In this document: positions 8,886 to 18,083 of the stretch, one piece after another
How positions within the stretch are numbered: the first letter of the stretch is position 1
Layout: each line of letters begins with the position of its first letter
Virus record (IMG/VR): IMGVR_UViG_3300041409_000066
Coordinates: 1 to 64,000 of that record
Length of the DNA: 64,000 bases
Origin: a virus
Reading direction: 5' to 3' (one strand)
Program-made: the position numbers and the translations under genes
The notes under the pieces: model-generated
What the model was told of the DNA's origin: nothing
What the model saw: the letters and a program-made list of their open reading frames with translations, nothing else
The model's database searches: none

Positions 8886-10876
8886 TACGGGGCCAGGTTC
8901 TCGGCGCGGACCTGCACGAGCACGCCAGGGTCGCGGTCGCTGACCTTGAGCGCGAGGTGCTTGATGAACGAGTCCTCGTCCAGCACGGCACCACTCTCGG
9001 TGCGGTAGGCGCCCTTGAGCCACGGCGGCTGGTTGTTCGGGCCAGGAGGACCAGCGAAGGACGCCGGGTCGCCGTCGCCCATCTGGCTCGGGTCCATCGG
9101 GGCGTTGGGATCGCTGACGGCGTTGGGGTCGTTCTGCTGGACCTGGCCGGGCATCCCAGGCACGTCCACCGGGGCGCCGTCGATGGTCTGCGGGAAGGCC
9201 GAGAACTCCGGCTGCACCTGCACCGTGAACGACGTGTGGCAGAAGTCGCACTCGATGGTGCGGTCGCTGCGCGCCACGACCTGACCGGAGCCGCAGAACG
9301 GGCAGTGGTAGATCGTCTCGCCGTCGCCGGAGTCGTGGGCCACCTTGGTGAGCCCGGCCTCGATCTGCACGCGAGCCTGACGCAGCAGTGCCAGTCCGGC
9401 CTCTCGCGCATCCTCGGGTGTCAGGTTGGCTCGGACGAAGTGCTCGCCCGTGTCGTCCTGCGCGTTCATGGCGATGGTCTTCATGGCGTGGTGCCCTTCA
9501 CTCGGCGGCTCGTAGTTGTGGCTCATGCCCTCGCCCGCCGCACAGGCGAGGCAGTCACTCGGGTGGTGGTTTCGGCTGTCCGGGTGGGGCTCGTGCGAGT
9601 GGTCCTCGTTCATGACGCCGCTCTCGTGCGCCCGCTCGTGGACTTCGTTGAGGGCGTCGTCGGACATGTGGTACGAGCGGTGGATTCCGTGGTCCTCGGC
9701 CAGGTGTCGATGGCGCCAGTCGTGCTGCTGCTCGTGGTCAGCGTTGAGGCCACCGTTGTGCTGACCACCGCCGACCTCTTGCAGGTCACCACCGTGATGG
9801 GTGACGTGCATCTGCGCAGCCTCGTTGACCGACATGCTGCCGGGGATCTCGTAGCCGTGGTGCTGCGACAGGTGCGTCTGCAACTCCGTCCGGCGCTGCG
9901 GAGTGTTGGGGTTCTCGTACTGGGCCGGGGTGCGATGCCGGTGGCCTGTCCCCGTCGAGCCGTGACCCCACGAGTTGTTGAAGTATTCGCTGTGGTCGGA
10001 GGCGTGGAAGATGCCCTCGTCGTTCGAGAGCGGCTGGCCGGGACGGTCGCGGCGCTCCAACGAGAACGAGTGCTGGTGGTCGGGTGACTCCTGGGAGTGG
10101 ATCATCCGGTGCAGGTCACGTAGCGGAGCGCCTGCTCGGCGCATGTTGTCGAGCGTGCCGTCGTCGTGGTAGCCGTGGCCGTGCGGCTCGGGATCCATCA
10201 TGTGCCCGTGCAACTGGCTCTCGTTGCCGTACTCGTGCAGATCGCTGTCGTGGCCCTCGCGGCTCGGGTGGTTGGCGGGCAAGTTCTCGTGGACGCGGTT
10301 GTCGCGCTCGCGCATCCGCTTGAGGTAGTCGTCCAGTCCCTCGCCCGGCAGCGGCACCTCGTCCTCGTGCGGCGCCTGGTTGCGTGGCGCCTTGTCCATC
10401 TCCTCGGCGTGGTCGAACGCCTTGTGGATGTGCGGGTGCAGCGACTTGGGCATGTCGTCGGGGCGGTCCAGTGCGATGTCCTTGCCGAACCGCTCGGGGT
10501 ACTCGCTCTCGCCGTCAGGTGAGTCGATGCGGACCTCGTGACGGCCACCAGGGCGACCTGGCGGCACGACGTGGATCGAGTGCCCTGTCGGGTGCTCGTG
10601 GACCACCGTGTCGTTGTAGTGCAGCCCGTTGCCACCGGCCTCGTCGTAGTGGTGGTTGTGCGTCTCGGGCGCCGACATGTCGGCGTACTCCAACGCACGC
10701 CGGTCGTTCTCGCGGTTGTACGGGACGTGGGTGTCACTGGGCTCGTGCAGGTGACGACCCTCGCCGTAGGTGCCTGTCATCTGGTCGCGCCCGACCCAGC
10801 CCTCACCCATGCTGGCAGGGCGAATCGCCCGCTCGCAGTGACGACACGTGTGGTCGTAGTCCATGTCGTCAGGCAT
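8885..10876 (-). CDS. 663-aa His-rich virion-block protein
   Basis: ATG at 10876, overlapping the 3' end of the 1288-aa gene by 8 bases. Begins with a CxxC knuckle (CRHCERAI), followed by about 450 residues very rich in His, Asp, Glu and Gly, including two copies of the HL-x-x-x-HG ... H-x-x-x-H module (9622-9720 and 9800-9890). A zinc ribbon follows near residue 540 (YHCPFCGSGQ ... IECDFCHTSF), then a Pro/Gln/Asp linker and a short folded C-terminus (DEDSFIKHLALKV). Also contains PLPGEGLDDYLKRM, which recurs in the 710-aa protein as PLPGEHFDDYNKRM. Probably a virion or co-injected protein; no enzymatic motif seen. Confidence 0.8.
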   Translation of the reverse strand: MPDDMDYDHTCRHCERAIRPASMGEGWVGRDQMTGTYGEGRHLHEPSDTHVPYNRENDRRALEYADMSAPETHNHHYDEAGGNGLHYNDTVVHEHPTGHSIHVVPPGRPGGRHEVRIDSPDGESEYPERFGKDIALDRPDDMPKSLHPHIHKAFDHAEEMDKAPRNQAPHEDEVPLPGEGLDDYLKRMRERDNRVHENLPANHPSREGHDSDLHEYGNESQLHGHMMDPEPHGHGYHDDGTLDNMRRAGAPLRDLHRMIHSQESPDHQHSFSLERRDRPGQPLSNDEGIFHASDHSEYFNNSWGHGSTGTGHRHRTPAQYENPNTPQRRTELQTHLSQHHGYEIPGSMSVNEAAQMHVTHHGGDLQEVGGGQHNGGLNADHEQQHDWRHRHLAEDHGIHRSYHMSDDALNEVHERAHESGVMNEDHSHEPHPDSRNHHPSDCLACAAGEGMSHNYEPPSEGHHAMKTIAMNAQDDTGEHFVRANLTPEDAREAGLALLRQARVQIEAGLTKVAHDSGDGETIYHCPFCGSGQVVARSDRTIECDFCHTSFTVQVQPEFSAFPQTIDGAPVDVPGMPGQVQQNDPNAVSDPNAPMDPSQMGDGDPASFAGPPGPNNQPPWLKGAYRTESGAVLDEDSFIKHLALKVSDRDPGVLVQVRAENLAP

Positions 10877-13800
10877 CGTCGTCCCGCGCCTTCTCCATCA
10901 TCCGCTTGAACATCTCGTGGGCCTTGCGCTCTGACTCCATGTCCGCAGGCACCCGGCGCAGGTCGTCGGTGATGTCCTTCTGCTCGGCCATCTGCCCGAA
11001 CACGTCGGCGTAGTGCTCGGCGTGCTGCTGGGTGTGGGCGATGGCGTTGTTGACGTGCTTGAGCACGTGCAGTGGCGGACGCGGGTGCGTCACGCCGTAC
11101 TGGTCCACCCGGCGCTCGCCAGCCTCCCAGGGCTGGTTCTCGCCAGACGGGGCGTGCTTGAAGTTGAAGCGAGCACCCGTGTCGGCGTGGTGCAGCACCA
11201 CGTCCTGATGCACCTTGGCGCCGTAGCCCTCGCGCAGGTCACGGGAGGGCTCGCAGTGCTCGACGTGGACCGACCAGCCCGAGTGCGGTGCGCGCCACCA
11301 CAGCGTCGGCTGCATCGGGTCTTCACCGCGAGGCGTCTCTCCTCGGGCGTTCATGCTCTGGCGCAGCGGCGTGAAGTGCATCGTGTCGTGCGGCAGGTGC
11401 CAGTTGCGCGGCGGGTGCTCGGTCTGGGCGTAGAGCCGGTCGGTGCAGACATCGCACGCCTGGTCCGACATCTTCCACTCGGACCCGTCCGTCTTCTTGT
11501 AGCCGCCGAGCGGGTAGGTGCCCTCGCGGGTGTGGCAGATCGCGCACGTGCGCACGGCCTTGCGCGGGACGTACTCGCCTTCGCTGTTGGGCTCACCGAC
11601 GCGGCGGCGGAACTCATCGAACTTCTCGCCGGGACGCGGGCCGTACTTCTCCTTGTCCACGCCGTCGCCGTAGATGTCCCAGTGCTCACCGTCGCCCTTG
11701 GCTGCCGACTTGGAGCCGGTGCTCTCGATGAAGTCCACGTCCTTCTGCGGGATGTCCTCGGCGGTCGGGTACGACTTGGACCGAGCCCGGTGCGTCTTGA
11801 CGAAGAAGCCGTCGTCGTCCTTGTCGAGGCTGACGCCCTTGAAGCGGTCGTCCTTGGACGCGGTGTAGCCACGGCGCTGCTGCCAGCGCGGGATGCGCGG
11901 ATCGTGGTGCTCGGCGTCAGCACCGTGGTCCTGCACCCAGGCGTGCAACTCCCGGTGCAGATCCTCATGACCGAAGCCAGCGGGCTTCTCGCCCTTGGTG
12001 AAGAAGTCGCCCTCGGTGCCACCGTGGATACCCACGAGGTCGTGCGCCATCTCGCCGGTCGCTGCGTGGTAGATGTGGATGTTGTTGCCGCCGTAGTCGC
12101 GAGCCTTGTAGCCGGACGGGTGGCTGACCTCGTAGTACGGCTGCCCCTCACCGTCGCCCTCGTGCTCGTGGTCGTCGGCGCCGAAGCGACCAGGCGTCAG
12201 CGGGTGGTGCGTGCCGCCCTCGTAGCGGTGCCCGAGGTCGTTGAGGCGCTCGGTGTGCCGCTCGGTCTGACGCGACTCCGGCGTGCCACCGGGGTCGAGA
12301 ATGTCCATCGTGCTGTTGAAGATCTGCTCACCGATCTGCCTGCCAACCTGCTTGCTGCGCTGACGCCCCTCGGCGTAGTCGCGGCGCTCCTCGGCGGTGT
12401 GCTGGTGCTCCATGCCCTCGCGACCGCCGAAGTCGGTGAGCCGACCCTGGTTGTCAGCGACGTGGTACTTGCCGGTCTGGGCGTGCTGGATGACCTTGTA
12501 CGGCCCGTGGTACTCGTCGCTCGGTGACGGGTCGTGGAACGCGCCAGGGCGGTCGTACTCCTCCGGCGTGGCCCGGCGGTAGGTCGTGCCGTGCTCGCGG
12601 CTGCTGGTGTCCGTGACGATCTTCGGCGGTAGCACGCGGGGCGCAGGCTGGTGCCGAGCCCGGTTGCGGTACATCTCGTCGCGAGGGTCTTCGGTCGAGT
12701 GCTCGAACGGTGGCGCGGGCGCGTGGAACTGGACGTGCTGGGTGTCCACGTGCTGGGCGTCTTCGAGCGGCTCACCCTTGCGACGGGCCTTCTCGGTGCC
12801 CGGCAAGATCAGGCCACGGCCCATGTGGTTGCGCAGCGACAGGCCCGTCTCGGGCACCTCGTTGCCCTCACGGTCCTGCCACTTGGGGATGTGGCCGTGG
12901 TCTTGGTTCGCAGCCGTCCAGTCGTTGACGGCGCGGCTCTCGGCGTTCTGGTCATGCCGCTCGTACGACGGGTGGCCGGGCGTCGAGTAGGAGTGGACCA
13001 GCCGGTTCTGGTTGTCCACCAACTGGTACGCCCGCGTCTCGGGGTGCCGGGTGATGTGCCAGGGTCCGTGGCCCTCCTGCTTGGGCTCGACACCGTGGTG
13101 GGCCATCACCGGGTCGTACGGCGCCTTCGGGCCAGGGTGCGCCCAGAAGTCGTCGGTCTGCGACTCCTCGTTGAGGTAGCCGCCCGGCAACTTGGCCTCG
13201 CTGGCTGTCTTGCGGGACGAGCCCTTGAAGATGTCGTTGATCGAGTTCTTGAGGTCGTCGTCCACACCGTCGTTGTGCCAGATCGCCTTGGAGTGGTCGC
13301 CCTCGACGCCAGAGCGGTGCATCGGCATCGCCCGGTCGTGCAACTTGAGCAGCGTGTCGGTCGTGCCGACGATGTGGCTCACCTTGCCGCTGTCCCAGAG
13401 CAGCGAGTCGCCCACGTCGAGCCGGGTGCGCCCAGACGGGTGCTTGACCGGGTAGCCGGGAGTGTGGGTGATGCGCTCGCCGGAGTAGATGGGACGGTGG
13501 ACCCATTCAGCCGTGCGCACGAACGACAGCGGACCAGGCAGCCGAGGCTGGTGGCCCTGCACCGTGTCGTCGTGGTGCCGGTTGTCCCGAGGGTTGTTGC
13601 AGTCCACGCACTGGCTGGGGTCGTCCGGGTGCGGCGTGAACGGGTGCAGCGGCATCTGCAACGGGCGCGGCTTCGGCTTGAAGGCTGACGTGCTCGGCGT
13701 GAAGCGCGAGTGCTCGTGCTCGATGCCGTGGCCCTGCCGCTCGCGCTGACGGGTGCGCTCGGGGTTGCGGTTGTGCTCGCGGTGCTCGCTCTCGTGCAGC

Positions 13801-14735
13801 GACAGCACGCGCTCCGGCGACAGCCCGGCGACCATCTCGGGAGCGAACCCGTGATCCTGCTCCATGTGCCCAGCCGGGTTGCTGTGGTGGTCGATCAGGA
13901 AGTCGGCATAGCGGTCGTCACCGACGACCTTGCCGCCCTCGCTGGGGGCGTAGGAGCCACCGTCGAACGGGTGCCCGCCAGTCCAGTCCTCGAACGGCAC
14001 GGTGCCCTCGTTGTGGGCCGTCTTGAAGGCGTCGTTGATCGAGTCGCGGGTGCAGGCGATGCAGGTGCCGTCCTGCTTGTCGCGGGCTCGCCAGCCGTAG
14101 ATCGGACGGTGCTGCGTGTTGCTCTCGTCCGACGCATCGAGCATCTTCTGGTTCACGTCATCGAGGTCGTGCCGCAACTTCCAGAGGTGGTCATCGCACA
14201 GCGCGATGGGCGGCTTGGCCTCGGTCTGACGGGCGTGCTGGTGGCCGGTGTGGACGTAGACGGTGACGTGGTGGACCTGCTGCGCTGTCTTGGACGACAG
14301 GTGGCTCGGCCCCTCGCCCTGGTGGTTGAGCAGCCAGGCGTCGGGGTGGTTCGCCAGGGCGTCGTTGATGACCTTCTCGGCGGACTGGTAGTCGGGGTGG
14401 CCGGGGTCGAGGTGCGGCGGATCCATGTGCTCGGCCTTGGTGTGCTCGGGCTCGTGATCGACGCACCAGGGGTTGTCGCAGGGCTCGTCCCCTTCGGTCG
14501 GCTCGGTGTAGCCGCAGGACATGCACTGGCCGTGCAGGTTGTGGACGGTGTTGTGGTCGCACTCGTTCGGGTCGCGGGACAGCCCGGCTGTCGCAGCGAT
14601 GTCCGTGCCGGGCCGGTAGCGCCCGCTGGGGGCGTCTACGTCCTTGGCGCAGGTCTGGCACCACAACTGGCGCCCGCGACGGACACGAGGGCGTCCAGCA
14701 GCCATCGTGGCGTCACACCGCTGGCACTTACGCAA
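10869..14735 (-). CDS. 1288-aa multidomain Cys/His-rich virion-block protein
   Basis: The largest gene in the window. I use the TTG at 14735, preceded by AGAGGA and overlapping the stop of the small membrane gene, because it keeps the N-terminal CxxC (CQRCD) that pairs with WCQTC. Then come further Cys pairs, a CDDH ... CIAC ... NDAFKTA module (residues about 175-240) also found in the 803-aa protein, an H-x-x-x-H module near residue 300, and three related repeats: GPWHITRH...DNQNRL, GPYKVIQH...DNQGRL and a weaker YYEVSH copy. A late zinc ribbon (CAICHTREG ... CDVC) precedes a helical C-terminus. KTA motifs mark several domain borders. No catalytic motif recognised; likely a head-interior or injected protein. 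Confidence 0.82.
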   Translation of the reverse strand: MRKCQRCDATMAAGRPRVRRGRQLWCQTCAKDVDAPSGRYRPGTDIAATAGLSRDPNECDHNTVHNLHGQCMSCGYTEPTEGDEPCDNPWCVDHEPEHTKAEHMDPPHLDPGHPDYQSAEKVINDALANHPDAWLLNHQGEGPSHLSSKTAQQVHHVTVYVHTGHQHARQTEAKPPIALCDDHLWKLRHDLDDVNQKMLDASDESNTQHRPIYGWRARDKQDGTCIACTRDSINDAFKTAHNEGTVPFEDWTGGHPFDGGSYAPSEGGKVVGDDRYADFLIDHHSNPAGHMEQDHGFAPEMVAGLSPERVLSLHESEHREHNRNPERTRQRERQGHGIEHEHSRFTPSTSAFKPKPRPLQMPLHPFTPHPDDPSQCVDCNNPRDNRHHDDTVQGHQPRLPGPLSFVRTAEWVHRPIYSGERITHTPGYPVKHPSGRTRLDVGDSLLWDSGKVSHIVGTTDTLLKLHDRAMPMHRSGVEGDHSKAIWHNDGVDDDLKNSINDIFKGSSRKTASEAKLPGGYLNEESQTDDFWAHPGPKAPYDPVMAHHGVEPKQEGHGPWHITRHPETRAYQLVDNQNRLVHSYSTPGHPSYERHDQNAESRAVNDWTAANQDHGHIPKWQDREGNEVPETGLSLRNHMGRGLILPGTEKARRKGEPLEDAQHVDTQHVQFHAPAPPFEHSTEDPRDEMYRNRARHQPAPRVLPPKIVTDTSSREHGTTYRRATPEEYDRPGAFHDPSPSDEYHGPYKVIQHAQTGKYHVADNQGRLTDFGGREGMEHQHTAEERRDYAEGRQRSKQVGRQIGEQIFNSTMDILDPGGTPESRQTERHTERLNDLGHRYEGGTHHPLTPGRFGADDHEHEGDGEGQPYYEVSHPSGYKARDYGGNNIHIYHAATGEMAHDLVGIHGGTEGDFFTKGEKPAGFGHEDLHRELHAWVQDHGADAEHHDPRIPRWQQRRGYTASKDDRFKGVSLDKDDDGFFVKTHRARSKSYPTAEDIPQKDVDFIESTGSKSAAKGDGEHWDIYGDGVDKEKYGPRPGEKFDEFRRRVGEPNSEGEYVPRKAVRTCAICHTREGTYPLGGYKKTDGSEWKMSDQACDVCTDRLYAQTEHPPRNWHLPHDTMHFTPLRQSMNARGETPRGEDPMQPTLWWRAPHSGWSVHVEHCEPSRDLREGYGAKVHQDVVLHHADTGARFNFKHAPSGENQPWEAGERRVDQYGVTHPRPPLHVLKHVNNAIAHTQQHAEHYADVFGQMAEQKDITDDLRRVPADMESERKAHEMFKRMMEKARDDDA

Positions 14736-14865
14736 CGTCGTCCTCTGTCCTGGGTCGCATCTCGATCACCCTGGCGAGGTTCTCCGGGGTCAACTCACGC
14801 TTGGCCTTGATGATCTTCGGCACCTGCCACGCGATCACGCCCAGCATCGCCAACGACCACCACAT
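14728..14865 (-). CDS. Small single-helix membrane-type protein
   Basis: 45 aa, ATG at 14865 with GAGGAGG six bases upstream. The N-terminal 15 residues (MWWSLAMLGVIAWQV) are hydrophobic, followed by a basic then acidic tail, a membrane-anchor layout. First gene behind the third late element, and its TAA is overlapped by the TTG of the 1288-aa gene. Function unknown. Confidence 0.7.
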   Translation of the reverse strand: MWWSLAMLGVIAWQVPKIIKAKRELTPENLARVIEMRPRTEDDVA

Positions 14866-14875
14866 GACTGCCTCC

Positions 14876-14910
14876 TCACCCCTTCACAGGGTCCATCGCG
14901 GGCTGGACAG
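14876..14910 (-). promoter_or_regulatory. Putative late promoter element, copy 3
   Basis: Minus strand CTGTC-N16-CTGTGAAGGGGTGA, running directly into the GAGGAGG ribosome binding site of the 45-aa gene. Same 35-base length as the other copies. Confidence 0.65.
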
Positions 14911-14914
14911 GAGG

Positions 14915-15457
14915 TCAGGGCCGCAACTCGCGGAAGTGGTACGGGTGGACCTCTGGCGGGACATAGGGGTACTCCTCGTCCTCCGAGAAGTTGGTGGTCA
15001 TGTGCAGCGGGGCACCGCCGGTCCCGCCGATGGACTGCCGAGCCCGGCGCTGGGCGCGTTCGGACAGATCACGAGCCCGGCTGACCACCCGGACGGGCAC
15101 GTGGGGGACGCCCTCCTCGACAGCGGCTGCGAGGCGGTGGTTGCCCTCTCCGAGCGAGCCCCAGTGCTGGTCCGGGTCGTGCTCCATCATCAGCGGCGTG
15201 TGGATGCCCTTGCCGCTGCGGATGTCAGCCCGGATGCCGTCGATGATCTCTCGGTCGCGCTCGGGCATGTGGGGGTTCTGGCGCCCATCGTGCTCGCGGT
15301 AGGGCAGCAACTTATGGGTGGGCACCATGCCCACGATGGAGCGACTCTCGTCGCCTTCGAGGTGGCCGATGCCGCCGGAGCGCCGGTCCTCGACCTCGGG
15401 GTGGATCTCGTCAGCGGCGGGCGAGATGGCCGCGACCTTCGCCCAGAGCAGGGCCAC
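14915..15457 (-). CDS. ParB/Srx-like domain protein in the virion block
   Basis: 180 aa, GTG start two bases after the upstream TAG. Residues 44-125 match the ParB N-terminal (ParB/sulfiredoxin) fold: VGMVPTHKLLPY, then EIIDGIRADI, and the signature GEGNHRLAAAVEEG, equivalent to the GxxRxxA phosphate-binding loop. In this superfamily members bind DNA with CTP hydrolysis or act as nucleases or kinases; which applies here cannot be told. The absence of a C-terminal HTH and the position beside virion genes argue against a partition role. The C-terminus is Arg-rich then acidic. Confidence 0.8.
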   Translation of the reverse strand: MALLWAKVAAISPAADEIHPEVEDRRSGGIGHLEGDESRSIVGMVPTHKLLPYREHDGRQNPHMPERDREIIDGIRADIRSGKGIHTPLMMEHDPDQHWGSLGEGNHRLAAAVEEGVPHVPVRVVSRARDLSERAQRRARQSIGGTGGAPLHMTTNFSEDEEYPYVPPEVHPYHFRELRP

Positions 15458-15459
15458 GG

Positions 15460-15954
15460 CTAGTCCTCGACGCCGAAGGCATCCCGGAGCAGGACGGAGG
15501 ACGCCAGGGAGATCAGGCGCTCCCCGGCCTCCTCACCGAGTTGGGCGGCGCAGGCGCGGATCGCCGGGTCTTGCCGAAGCCGGGCCTGGATGAGCCCCAG
15601 AGCGTCCTGGGCGATCTCCCCGAAGCCGTCGAGACGCCCCTCGGCTGCCAGGGCGTTGAGCACCCCGACCTCGCCCTCCTCGTCGTACGCCGCGAGCACG
15701 CCGGTCGCCTCGATGACGCCCACGTCGAGGGAGTCGTCCAGCCCGTCGTCCACCACGTTGGCCTGCTTGCCGAGCACTGCGATGTCGTACTGGTCGAGCA
15801 GCACGATGGCGCCCGTGGCCGAGCCAGTCGAGACGAGCACGTGGGCCGACCGCTGGTCGGACTGCACGACCGTGCCCTGGTCACCCATCACCAGGGTGTG
15901 GTCATCGCAGGCCGGGCCGATGTACGACACCTTCTGGCCCTCGTGTGCGGTCAT
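15460..15954 (-). CDS. Hypothetical virion-block protein with SH3-like N-terminus
   Basis: 164 aa; ATG overlaps the upstream stop (ATGA). The first 60 residues (GQKVSYIGPACDDHT ... GTVVQSDQ ... VLVSTG) look like a small SH3-type barrel; the rest is acidic and helical (LNALAAEGRLDGFGEIAQDALGLI). No Cys cluster, unlike its neighbours. No family recognised. Confidence 0.7.
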   Translation of the reverse strand: MTAHEGQKVSYIGPACDDHTLVMGDQGTVVQSDQRSAHVLVSTGSATGAIVLLDQYDIAVLGKQANVVDDGLDDSLDVGVIEATGVLAAYDEEGEVGVLNALAAEGRLDGFGEIAQDALGLIQARLRQDPAIRACAAQLGEEAGERLISLASSVLLRDAFGVED

Positions 15955-18083
15955 CGCTGGACCCTCTCGACCAGAGCGGGAAACCGCTCGATAGCGCGGT
16001 TGCCGATGACGAGCGCGGCCTGCCGGGACAGGCTCGGGTCAGAGCGCAGCGCCGTGTTGGCGATCTCGCGCACGACCTTGGCCTCGATGCCGCGCTGCTT
16101 CATGCGCTGCACCTGGCGCTCGTTCATCCGCTTGTTGTAGTCATCGAAGTGCTCACCCGGCAGCGGCGGCGCCTCGTCGTTCATCGGGTCGTCGTGGGTG
16201 TGCGGGTTCATGCCCGGCCCGTGGGTGTGCTCGCGCTCGTGGAACTTCACCGCGTGCTCACCGGCCATGTCACCGATGACGCTGGCGCCGTAGCCGTGGT
16301 GCTCGTCCAAGTGCTGATGCACGTCGAACTCGTTGGGCGCAGGGTGAACCTCGCGGCTCGGCTGGCGGTGCGTGAAGCCGCTGTAGTCGCCCTCCTCCGG
16401 GCGCTGGCTGTCGGCATCGGCCAACTCGCGCCGGTCACGCTCGCGGCTGTAGTTGGCGCCCGGCGTGCCGTGGTCCTCACCGAAGGGACGGAAGGCCCGA
16501 GGCGTCGGGTTGAACATGCGGTGCAGGTCATCGTGGTTGGTGTACGGGCTCGGGTTCGACATCTGGTCCATGTAGGACCGGGTGTCCACCGGGGTGACCG
16601 TACGGCCAGCGCCCTGGGTGTGGCGGTCCACGTGGTTGTCCGGGTACGGACGGCCCCAGATGCCGTGGCCGCGAGGTGCTGCCTCGGCCTGGTGCGGGTG
16701 CGCGTTGGAGTAGTCGGGCTCGCGGCTCGCGCCGCCCATCCGCATCCCGTCGTGGAAGTCGTGGACCTGGCCCTGCACGCGGTCGTAACCACCCCACTGG
16801 GTGTCCACGTGCTCGGTGGTGGACACGTCCGGGTGCCGGTCGTGCAGGTACATCATCCGGCGGCTCTGGCTGAACGAGTGGTGCGGGTCGCCCCACTGGT
16901 CGAGCGCGGCCCGCGTCGTCTGGGTCGCGTAGCCGCCCGTGTTGTACGTGACATCGCCGTTGGGGTGGTGCCGCACGATGTCGGTGTCGTGCAGGCGGAC
17001 CACGCGGTCGCCCGTGCTTGGGTCCATGCGCGCCGTCAGGTTGCGACCGAGGCGGTGCTCTCCGGCGTACGGCCCGGTGCGGACCTTCTTGCGCGGGTTG
17101 GACAGCACGCGGTCGATGTCGGTGACCGGGTGGTTGGCGCTAATGCGGTTGTCCGACCCGCCACGGTCTGCCTCGGTCTGCAAGGTGTCCTCCAAGGCGT
17201 TGAGTGAGCGGCGCAGCCAGTGCTGGTCTGACGGGTGCGTGGGCAGTTGGTGCTGCCACAGGGTGTACGGCGTGCCGTACTGCACGTGATCCACCTGCGG
17301 CACGAGGCCGGGCGGGCGCGGGCCGATGTGCTCGCGGATCTTGCGCTCGTACGGGTCTTGGTGATCGTCCTTGCCCCGGCTCATGTCCATGACGGCAGGG
17401 CCGTTGGTCGAGTGCTCGATAGGCACCGTGCGCTCCATCAGCGGCTTGGCTGCCGTCTCGGCGTCCTTGCGGCGGTCGAACTCACCGCCGTGCGAGCCGA
17501 TGATCTCGTCCTGACAGGTCGGGCAGACCTCGCCGTTGCCGTGCGGGTACTTGATCCGGCAGCCAGGGCACACGTCCGGGTGGATCCGGCCATGCACCGG
17601 GTCGTCGTCGGCGTGGATGAAGTCGTCGTCGTACGACGCATGACGCCACGAGAACGGGTCGCCCTCGTCGTAGTTGTAGCGGCCAGCCGCGTCCTCGTTG
17701 GGCTCGGCGTGGTTCTGGCCGTCCTCGCACTGCTGGCGCTCGTAGCGAGGGGTGTCGGGGTCGATGTGCGTCCAGTCGGAGCCGAAGTTGTGGTTCCTGA
17801 TCGCGACCGGCTCGCCGCAGTGCTTGCACGGCAGGTGGGCCTTCGCCCCGGTGACCGTCCGACCGTCGATGGTGCGCATCAGACGCTGGCGCTGACGCTG
17901 ACGGTGCGGACGGCCCCCGTTGCCGTCGTCCTGGCACAGCGGGCACAGCCCTACCGCCGTCTCGGCACCAGCAAGGGTCGCGCCGCAGTTCTTGCACGAG
18001 GCGCGAGGCGTCTTGTTGAGGTCGAGCGGCGGGAGGTTGGTGAGGTCGTTGACCTCCTCCGCGCTGGCTGCTGTGAGGTCCAT
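15951..18083 (-). CDS. 710-aa His-rich, zinc-ribbon virion-block protein
   Basis: ATG at 18083 directly after the upstream TAG. The N-terminus has a zinc ribbon (CKNCGATL ... CPLCQ), then a second CKHCGEP unit and a third (CPGCRIKYPHG ... CPTCQ). Residues about 230-640 are Asp/His/Arg-rich and low in hydrophobics; near the end is one copy of the HL-x-x-x-HHG ... H-x-x-x-H module followed by PLPGEHFDDYNKRM, shared with the 663-aa protein. The last 45 residues are helical and basic. Probably part of the same virion-protein family; no enzymatic motif. Confidence 0.8.
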   Translation of the reverse strand: MDLTAASAEEVNDLTNLPPLDLNKTPRASCKNCGATLAGAETAVGLCPLCQDDGNGGRPHRQRQRQRLMRTIDGRTVTGAKAHLPCKHCGEPVAIRNHNFGSDWTHIDPDTPRYERQQCEDGQNHAEPNEDAAGRYNYDEGDPFSWRHASYDDDFIHADDDPVHGRIHPDVCPGCRIKYPHGNGEVCPTCQDEIIGSHGGEFDRRKDAETAAKPLMERTVPIEHSTNGPAVMDMSRGKDDHQDPYERKIREHIGPRPPGLVPQVDHVQYGTPYTLWQHQLPTHPSDQHWLRRSLNALEDTLQTEADRGGSDNRISANHPVTDIDRVLSNPRKKVRTGPYAGEHRLGRNLTARMDPSTGDRVVRLHDTDIVRHHPNGDVTYNTGGYATQTTRAALDQWGDPHHSFSQSRRMMYLHDRHPDVSTTEHVDTQWGGYDRVQGQVHDFHDGMRMGGASREPDYSNAHPHQAEAAPRGHGIWGRPYPDNHVDRHTQGAGRTVTPVDTRSYMDQMSNPSPYTNHDDLHRMFNPTPRAFRPFGEDHGTPGANYSRERDRRELADADSQRPEEGDYSGFTHRQPSREVHPAPNEFDVHQHLDEHHGYGASVIGDMAGEHAVKFHEREHTHGPGMNPHTHDDPMNDEAPPLPGEHFDDYNKRMNERQVQRMKQRGIEAKVVREIANTALRSDPSLSRQAALVIGNRAIERFPALVERVQR

